From CAXPZW01 sp964221845 (GTDB taxonomy: Bacteria; Bacteroidota; Bacteroidia; Flavobacteriales_D; Sanyastnellaceae), in NCBI GenBank assembly GCA_964221845.1, contig CAXPZW010000032.1, positions 62,001-126,000 on the forward strand: a stretch of 64,000 nt of DNA, given 5' to 3'. The translations under genes and the position numbers were made by a program. Under the pieces are notes generated by a model. The model saw only the letters and a list, made by a program, of their open reading frames with translations, did not search any database and was not told where the DNA came from. Positions 58,205 through 64,000 of this stretch are shown one piece after another. The number at the start of each line of letters is the position of its first letter. The stretch's first letter is position 1.

Positions 58205-60646
58205 TCAATATTTCAAGGTCACCGTTCCCGTGAAGGCCGGCTGTCCGTTATCGAGATCTATGTAATAGTAATAGTCACCCACCGGGAGCTCCGTGCCGTT
58301 GTAGCGGCCGTCCCAAGGGGTCTGGTATCCTTGTTCTTCGAAGAGCAGTTGCCCCCACATGTTGTACACCTGCACGGTGGCTGAAGGGTGAAATTCCATG
58401 CCGCCGATGAACCACGTGTCGTTGAACCCATCGCCATTGGGGGTGATAGCGGTGGCGATGAAGATGCAATCGGGGTTGACTGGCATCAGAAAGGTGCTGT
58501 CCACCAAGCACCCTACACCGTCCGAGACTTCCACGAGGTAGCCGCCGGGCGCCAGCCCATCCACGGTCAAACCGGTGGTGGCATTTGCATCCGACCACTG
58601 TACGTTGAACGGCTCTACCCCACCCGAGATGTTGACCTGCACCATGCCATCGGCTTGGTCGAAACAGGATACCGGGGTGATGTTCAAGTCGAGTTGAAGG
58701 TCGGTTTCAACGTCAAAGCCCACTTGCACGACTTCTTCCAGCGAGCAGCCCAGCGAATCCACGAGCGTAAAGGTGTAGTCCCCGCCTTCCAGCGCGTCCA
58801 GGTCGGTACCGAAGGGCGCCACGAACACCTCCAATGGCCCTACCCCACCTTGAGCGAAATAATCGATGGAGCCATCTGGTTGGCCAATGCACGTCGCGTT
58901 GTCTACAGAGGTCAGCAGTTCGATGGGTGTGTTTTCTGTGACCACGAGGGTGTCACAACTTGAGCAGCCATTGGCGTCTACCGCACAAAGCAAACTTCCT
59001 GCAGTAGCGCACAGGGCTTCCAAGTCAAATTCTGTGATGGACGCGTCGTCCAACGTGAGCGACAAATCGCCGGTGCCGCCCGAAAGACTGATAATGGCTT
59101 GACCAGTACACGAGCCACCACACACAATGTTGGCCACCGAATCGATGGTGAGTACCAGCGGGTTGGGCGCATCAAAGGTCAGCTCTTCGGTCGAGGAGCA
59201 GCCCTCCTCATCGGTGGCAACAAGCACGTACACGCCTGCACAGACATCCTCAACGGTCAAGGTCAAAGGCGCCACTCCTGAAGCGGTTTCCAGCGGTGTG
59301 GTCAAGTCGGTGCTCAGGAACATCTCTACGTCCAACACGCCGGTTCCTCCTGTTGCCAACGCCGTAATGGTACCGTCACAATCGGCCGAACAGGCGATGT
59401 CGGTGGTGGTGATATCAAAGGCCACGCCCTCTGGACAGGGAATGTCCAGGGTTTGCCCGGCGGTACAGCCGTTTGCATCGGTGATGAGCAAGTCGTAAAT
59501 GCCGCAGGGCAAATCGGTCTCCAATCCGGAAAGCGATAAGGTATCGGTACCGTTGGCGGTGATGACGTAAGGCACTTGCCCTCCACTAAAGGTGTAGCTG
59601 ATGATGGCGTTGGTATCCGAAGCGCACTCCACAAACTGATCTACCTGTGCGGTGAAGACCAACGGATCGGGCACGGTGTAGCTGAACACATCGGTGGTGT
59701 CTCGGCAACCGGCTTCGTCGATGATTGCCCAGAAGTAGTCCACGTCTTGTTCGAGGTCGTTCCACTGGGGGTTGTCTACCTGGGTGCCTTGCGAGACGCC
59801 GTCGGCAAAGAGTTCCCAAGTGACGGGGCTATTGCCGGCGCCGTCCTCCCCGATTTGAATCAGCGGAACTTCGCCTGCGCAGAACGCGGTATCCAACACA
59901 GAGACCGTCGGGTCAATGGGATCGAACGTACACGGATTGTTGGCCAAACCGCTGAGACAGATGTTCTGGATGTTGGATTGGTCGCCTTCGATGAAGACTT
60001 GGGTACAGAGTTCTACGGAAAACGCCTCGGTGCTGCCGGTGGGATCGTCTTCGTTGCCGTTGCAGGTAGTGATTTGCGCCACAGTCGCGCGCAGGTCCGA
60101 ACCGCAGAAGGCATTCTCGGCATCGCTGAGGGTAAACAGCAGGCCGTCTTCAACGAACCAATCGCCACCGTCGAAATAGTCGCCGTTGTTCTCTCCTTCA
60201 AACAGGTTGACGATGTCTGTTGTGGGCGCCGGAGCGGCCAAAGCGTTGAACACATCACCAGGCTCGGCGCTGTTGAGCTTTCCGATGGTCATGTAGGAGT
60301 CGTACTCCATCGAAGGAAAGGATCCAAAAAACAGCGGATTGACTGCTTCTACTTCCCACCCCGAAAACTCGTGCTGAAACACACAGCCGTCCAAATCGAA
60401 GAACCAGACACCATCGCCTGGAGCGCCGTAAACAGCAGAAATCTCATCGGTGGGGTTCTCGCAAATGAGTTTGACATGGTAGGTCACGTAGCCGTCGAGG
60501 TTGACCCCGTCGGGATAGGCGCCGTAATGCACGGTATCGGCCACGATCTCAAGGCCGTTGACTTGGGCATAACTGGTGTGTGCTGCGGCCACCAGGACCA
60601 CAGCCAATACGCGGGAAAAGGCTTTTGTTAAGGCTGCAAACTTCAT
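58205..60646 (-). CDS. SprB-like surface protein, paralogue of the downstream gene, with CHU_C domain
   Basis: A signal peptide (MKFAALTKAFSRVLAVVLVAAAHTSYAQ) precedes an N-terminal domain nearly parallel to that of the next gene: TDEISAVYGAPG, CVFQHEFSGWEVEAVNPLFFGSFP and MEYDSYMTIGKLNSAEPGDVF. Five or so SprB-like repeats follow, fewer than in the neighbour, and then CHU_C (TPNGDGFNDTWFIGGME to TGTVTLKY). The two proteins probably arose by duplication. It is the first gene of the minus-strand unit; 88 bases separate it from the paralogue. Confidence 0.9.
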   Translation of the reverse strand: MKFAALTKAFSRVLAVVLVAAAHTSYAQVNGLEIVADTVHYGAYPDGVNLDGYVTYHVKLICENPTDEISAVYGAPGDGVWFFDLDGCVFQHEFSGWEVEAVNPLFFGSFPSMEYDSYMTIGKLNSAEPGDVFNALAAPAPTTDIVNLFEGENNGDYFDGGDWFVEDGLLFTLSDAENAFCGSDLRATVAQITTCNGNEDDPTGSTEAFSVELCTQVFIEGDQSNIQNICLSGLANNPCTFDPIDPTVSVLDTAFCAGEVPLIQIGEDGAGNSPVTWELFADGVSQGTQVDNPQWNDLEQDVDYFWAIIDEAGCRDTTDVFSYTVPDPLVFTAQVDQFVECASDTNAIISYTFSGGQVPYVITANGTDTLSLSGLETDLPCGIYDLLITDANGCTAGQTLDIPCPEGVAFDITTTDIACSADCDGTITALATGGTGVLDVEMFLSTDLTTPLETASGVAPLTLTVEDVCAGVYVLVATDEEGCSSTEELTFDAPNPLVLTIDSVANIVCGGSCTGQAIISLSGGTGDLSLTLDDASITEFDLEALCATAGSLLCAVDANGCSSCDTLVVTENTPIELLTSVDNATCIGQPDGSIDYFAQGGVGPLEVFVAPFGTDLDALEGGDYTFTLVDSLGCSLEEVVQVGFDVETDLQLDLNITPVSCFDQADGMVQVNISGGVEPFNVQWSDANATTGLTVDGLAPGGYLVEVSDGVGCLVDSTFLMPVNPDCIFIATAITPNGDGFNDTWFIGGMEFHPSATVQVYNMWGQLLFEEQGYQTPWDGRYNGTELPVGDYYYYIDLDNGQPAFTGTVTLKY

Positions 60647-60879
60647 CTTCTCGTTCTCGTACTCGCGCGGCTTTGTTCAGTAAGTCGGGATTCCGCGTGA
60701 AGAGGTTGCATCTTCAAACACGGACGTGGGCCCGATTTCCTTGGGTTGCTTTAAACGGGCGGGAAAATACACATCTGCGGCGGGATGGGACTGCAGCAAC
60801 CGTCAAGAGTATGTCCAGTGTGGCCAGTCACCCAAGCGTGAATGTCGCACGCCCATCCCCCACTCCGAGATGTTAATCG

Positions 60880-60887
60880 TATATTTC
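60880..60887 (+). promoter_or_regulatory. Promoter-like TATATTTC upstream of the lysyl oxidase-domain gene
   Basis: TATATTTC differs from TAnnTTTG at the last base and lies 29 bases before the ATG at 60917. The -33 region has no TTG. The remaining 270-base divergent region (60647-60916) has no other gene. Confidence 0.4.
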
Positions 60888-60916
60888 AGGTCTTCAGCCT
60901 AAACCAAATTGTTGTC

Positions 60917-63721
60917 ATGATCCTGTCTTCTCTGCGCAAAGGGGCCCTGCTCGCTGCGGCTACCCTTTTATCCTGTGCGCTTGTTGCACAAAACGACATC
61001 TCCTTTATCATCACCACCGACTGCTGGGGAGGTGAAGTATCTTGGAGCATTCAAGACCAAAGCGGCACTACCTATGCCGGCGTTCCTTCAGGCACCCTCG
61101 GAAACGGGGTGACCGACACCACCACAGTCAACGTCCCCGATGGGTGCTACACCTTGATCATGGGTGACACTTATGGCGACGGCATGGCCGGGTCCATTTA
61201 CGGCTCGTGTGGTGTGGACGGCGACTACGAAGTGCAAGATGCTGCGGGCAACGTGCTCACCCAAATGACCGTAGCCAACTATGGCTCGGGCACCTCGCAC
61301 ATCTTCAGTGTGCCCTTTGGGTCAGAGCCGCTCTGCAACGATTGTAACTCCGCCATTGTGGTCACCGAGGGCATCACCGATGCGCCGGCTCCGAACATGT
61401 GGTACTCCTTCACCCCTGCACAAAACGGCCAATACCGCATCAGTACTTGTGGGCTTGCCTCGTGCGACACCAAGATTTGGGTGTACGACTACTGCAACAT
61501 GGCCAACTTTGACGATACCGAAGAGGCCACCCTCATTTACAACGACGACAGCAACTGCGGCGTGCAGGCTGAAGTAAACACCATCCTTGAAGGCGGCCAG
61601 GAGTACTTCCTGCGCGTTGGGGATACTGGCGCTTCTTGCGGCACCGATGCCTTCCAGTTTGAAATCGAATACATGGGCGGCGTTGTGGGTTGCATGGACG
61701 ACCTGGCCTGCAACTACCTGCCGATCGCTACCGAACCGGCCACCTGTTACTTTCCTGGTGACGTGCAGTGCCCATCATTCGGGCCTGACTTGGAAATGGT
61801 GCAAAGTGAGTTCTACGAATCGATGTACTTCACCACCATCAACAGCACCGATGAGTGCCTGATCAACGAAGGCTGCATGCAGGGCTTCGGCTCCCGTGAG
61901 TGCATCCGATTCACCACTTGGATCAAGAACATCGGCACCGAGGATTACTTCATCGGCGACCCCAATGACCAACCGGGTCAGTTTGAGTTTGACGATTGTC
62001 ACAACCACTGGCACTATGAAGGCTACGCGGAGTACGTCCTGTACGACGGCGACGGCAACGCCATGCCAGAGGTGGGCTTTAAAAACGGTTTCTGTGTGTT
62101 GGACCTCGAATGTTCGGACGGCGGTACCGCCAAATACAACTGTGGCAACATGGGCGTCACAGCCGGTTGCGGCGACATCTACAGCTCTGGATTGAGCTGC
62201 CAGTGGATCGACGTAACCAATGTCCCTGCTGGCTCTTATACGTTTGTGATCCGCACCAACTGGGACGGTTCGCCTGACGCCAACGGCAGCTACGAGCTCT
62301 CATACGCCAACAACTTTGCGGCAGTTTGCGTGAGCTTTGAGCGCGATGTCGACGGCAACCTGATCAACTTCACCAAGGATCCCAACTGCGACATCGTTGC
62401 AGACTGCTTGGGCATCCCTTACGGCACCGCCCAGCCTGACTGTGCGGGCAACTGCCCAGGTGTGGTTGCCACTGGCGACGTGGACAACACCGGTGTGCTC
62501 GACACCCAAGACGTTGACAAGTACGTTTCGGATATCCTCGGCAATGACGCGGTCATCACCCCATGCACCGACCTCGACGCCGACGGCGAAATCACCGTGA
62601 GTGACGTTGCGCTTGCAGCGGGCTGCGTATTCTACGGCCCTGAGCACGTGGACGAAAGCGGCGTACATGACCACTGCGTGTGGAACAACGAAGTGACCAA
62701 CCCAGCGCACAACGTGACCCTGTCTGTCGGTGACATCAACACCACCGACGGTTACGTAGATGTACACGTTCTCAACCCAGACAACCGCATTGTGGGTTAT
62801 GAGTTCACCGTGAGTGGCATCACCATCCAGTCGGTAGAAAACCTGGCTGACCCTGTGGATTACGATGTGACTCCGCAAGCTACGTTGGGTGGCACCCGTG
62901 TGATTGGTGCTTCAATGACAGACCAAAGCCTGCCCAAAAACCTCACCGAGACCGGATTGGTGCGCATCTACTACTTCTCGCTCGATGCCGACGAAGTGTG
63001 CATCAGCAACATCGTAGACATCGTCAACGAAGACTACCACAACACCCTGACCACCATCGGCGACTGTGCTTCTGCCCTCTCTGCCGAATTGGCCAACTTT
63101 GCTGCGGATGCCACCGACGTATGTGGCGGCACCACGGTACAGTTCACCGACCTCTCTGCAGGAACAGTGGACAGCTGGACTTGGAGCTTTGACGGCGCGA
63201 CTCCTGCGACCTCGAACGATCAAAACCCTGTGGTGACCTACAACGCTGCAGGTACCTTTAATGTAAGCCTAACGGTGACCACACCAGCTGGTGCTTCAGA
63301 TGTGGAGCTCAAGGAGAACTACATCACCGTGACCGCTCCTACCACATACTATCGTGATCAGGACATGGACGGCTACGGCACCTCTGGCGATGCGGTACAA
63401 GATTGCGCCGCACCGGCGGGCTACGTGACCAACGACTTGGATTGCGACGACACCAACCCCAACATGTACGATGGTGCGCCTGGTACCAATGAAGGGGTAG
63501 ACAACGATTGCAACGGCATTGTAGAAGGTCCAGAGCTCATCCTGTGTGTGGGCGACTTCAACAACTCCAACACCATCGACGTGAGCGACCTCCTGCACAT
63601 CCTGGGCAACTACGGCTGCTTGGGTGAGTGTGAAGGCGCCGACCTCAACGACGACGGCGAAGTGGGCACCCCAGATATTCTGGTACTGCTGGCCATCTTC
63701 GGTGTTGCCTGTACAAACTAA
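60917..63721 (+). CDS. Multidomain secreted protein with a lysyl oxidase domain
   Basis: From ATG 60917 (934 residues): signal peptide to about 24; a Gly/Asp-rich beta module (GDTYGDGMAGS, about 83-93); a second beta module (about 138-252); a Cys-rich GCMDDLACNY module (about 258-267); then a lysyl oxidase domain (about 292-480). It keeps the copper motif H362-N-H364-W-H366, K389 in GFKNGFCVLD and Y422 before CQWIDVT, the pair that forms the quinone cofactor in animal LOX. Next are a dockerin-like pair (516-575), a PKD-like domain (735-805), a calcium-type metal motif (811-867) and a second dockerin-like module (876-930). No T9SS tail is clear. Confidence 0.87.
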   Translation: MILSSLRKGALLAAATLLSCALVAQNDISFIITTDCWGGEVSWSIQDQSGTTYAGVPSGTLGNGVTDTTTVNVPDGCYTLIMGDTYGDGMAGSIYGSCGVDGDYEVQDAAGNVLTQMTVANYGSGTSHIFSVPFGSEPLCNDCNSAIVVTEGITDAPAPNMWYSFTPAQNGQYRISTCGLASCDTKIWVYDYCNMANFDDTEEATLIYNDDSNCGVQAEVNTILEGGQEYFLRVGDTGASCGTDAFQFEIEYMGGVVGCMDDLACNYLPIATEPATCYFPGDVQCPSFGPDLEMVQSEFYESMYFTTINSTDECLINEGCMQGFGSRECIRFTTWIKNIGTEDYFIGDPNDQPGQFEFDDCHNHWHYEGYAEYVLYDGDGNAMPEVGFKNGFCVLDLECSDGGTAKYNCGNMGVTAGCGDIYSSGLSCQWIDVTNVPAGSYTFVIRTNWDGSPDANGSYELSYANNFAAVCVSFERDVDGNLINFTKDPNCDIVADCLGIPYGTAQPDCAGNCPGVVATGDVDNTGVLDTQDVDKYVSDILGNDAVITPCTDLDADGEITVSDVALAAGCVFYGPEHVDESGVHDHCVWNNEVTNPAHNVTLSVGDINTTDGYVDVHVLNPDNRIVGYEFTVSGITIQSVENLADPVDYDVTPQATLGGTRVIGASMTDQSLPKNLTETGLVRIYYFSLDADEVCISNIVDIVNEDYHNTLTTIGDCASALSAELANFAADATDVCGGTTVQFTDLSAGTVDSWTWSFDGATPATSNDQNPVVTYNAAGTFNVSLTVTTPAGASDVELKENYITVTAPTTYYRDQDMDGYGTSGDAVQDCAAPAGYVTNDLDCDDTNPNMYDGAPGTNEGVDNDCNGIVEGPELILCVGDFNNSNTIDVSDLLHILGNYGCLGECEGADLNDDGEVGTPDILVLLAIFGVACTN

Positions 63722-63741
63722 GACTTGGCCACCGGCCAATG

Positions 63742-63774
63742 AAAAGGGCGTTCCTGCTGGGAACGCCCTTTTTT
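63742..63774 (+). terminator. Terminator after the lysyl oxidase-domain gene
   Basis: AAGGGCGTTCC (63744-63754) and GGAACGCCCTT (63760-63770) form an 11-bp stem followed by T residues; A residues before the stem make it usable for the convergent gene as well. Confidence 0.92.
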
Positions 63775-63793
63775 ATGTGTCTTCAATTCTTGA

Positions 63794-64000
63794 TCAGGAA
63801 AAGGGACGTTTCCACACGTCGGAGCTGAAGCCTTTGAAACGGCGCATCAGCACAAATGCGGTAGCAGCAGTGATCCCGGCAAAAGCCCAAGCAGAAAACG
63901 CCACTTGTGCCGAGGTTGCCGCATCACCAGCATGGGTGGCTGCCATCCCCACAGGAACCAACGCAGTGCCCACGAGTGCACACGCAGTCACAGTGAGTCC
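63794..64000 (-). CDS. C-terminal end of a membrane protein (cut by window edge)
   Basis: The minus-strand frame is open to the last base of the window, so the start lies outside; a GTG at 63991 is only the first in-frame candidate. About 68 residues are visible: two hydrophobic segments (TACALVGTALVPVGMAA and AQVAFSAWAFAGITAATAFVLM) and a basic end, RRFKGFSSDVWKRPFS. It is the tail of an inner-membrane protein. The family was not recognised. Confidence 0.6.
   Translation of the reverse strand, partial: GLTVTACALVGTALVPVGMAATHAGDAATSAQVAFSAWAFAGITAATAFVLMRRFKGFSSDVWKRPFS

Overview
The window looks like chromosomal DNA of a marine-type Bacteroidota, most likely a member of Flavobacteriales or a close relative, with base composition that by eye is clearly above 50 % G+C. 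The evidence is a PorP/SprF protein and several very large secreted proteins ending in type IX secretion (T9SS) sorting domains (CHU_C or Por type), a GldI-like lipoprotein, a DUF3276 PUR protein, the cluster parA-parB-DUF5683-dapB-lepB-wbqC, and promoters of the Bacteroidota form TTG-N19-TAnnTTTG (clearest in front of the tRNA and uvrA genes). There is no rRNA, CRISPR array, prophage or intact insertion sequence. Most of the window is housekeeping DNA with envelope and surface genes between.

Layout. 1-2.3 kb: end of an acidic protein, a decayed-looking stretch with hairpins, a membrane protein that seems to lack its N-terminus, and a TauE-type exporter. 2.5-5.6 kb: a secreted VWA protein, then an ECF sigma / anti-sigma-like / Spy-like trio. 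5.6-10.7 kb: DEAD-box helicase, a PKD/CHU_C surface protein, a PUR protein and a flavin reductase. 10.9-16.9 kb: UPF0173 hydrolase, chromosome partition genes parAB, DUF5683, dapB, lepB and wbqC. 16.9-25.9 kb: solitary RelE/ParE-like toxin, S9 peptidase, glycosyltransferase, gcvT, comB-like phosphatase, S1/P1-like nuclease, a DUF3524 (queuosine mannosyltransferase-like) glycosyltransferase, cupin and thioesterase. 26-29.4 kb: a possible small RNA, dnaA, small lipoprotein, low-molecular-weight phosphatase and an RsmI-like methyltransferase. 29.3-33.7 kb: a tightly overlapping minus-strand operon (STAS-like protein, DHH phosphoesterase, two FKBP-type lipoproteins, DUF5723). 33.8-43.3 kb: a repeat-rich T9SS protein, lipoprotein, LuxC-type acyl-CoA reductase divergent from a ferredoxin, Smr protein and serine hydrolase. 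43.3-49.4 kb: tRNA-Arg(ACG) followed by a nested palindrome and an AraC-type gene remnant, PagL-like deacylase, FkbM methyltransferase, DinB protein, possible small RNA, outer-membrane protein, exonuclease/GIY-YIG fusion and an ECF sigma factor. 49.7-53.1 kb: uvrA and a lipoprotein MsrB. 53.1-63.7 kb: a surface locus with two SprB-like giant proteins, their probable PorP/SprF export partner and a third small protein sharing their N-terminal domain, divergent from a multidomain protein that contains a lysyl oxidase domain with its copper and cofactor residues.

Functional links. The most distinctive part is the right-hand surface locus. The large proteins carry signal peptides and CHU_C domains, the PorP/SprF protein sits directly downstream of one of them, and the lysyl-oxidase protein could cross-link or modify extracellular protein. 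Other points worth attention are two neighbouring genes whose only plausible start is ATT, two intergenic regions with promoter-hairpin-terminator layout and no gene, and the nested inverted repeats behind the tRNA. All calls come from reading the sequence; no database search or folding program was run.
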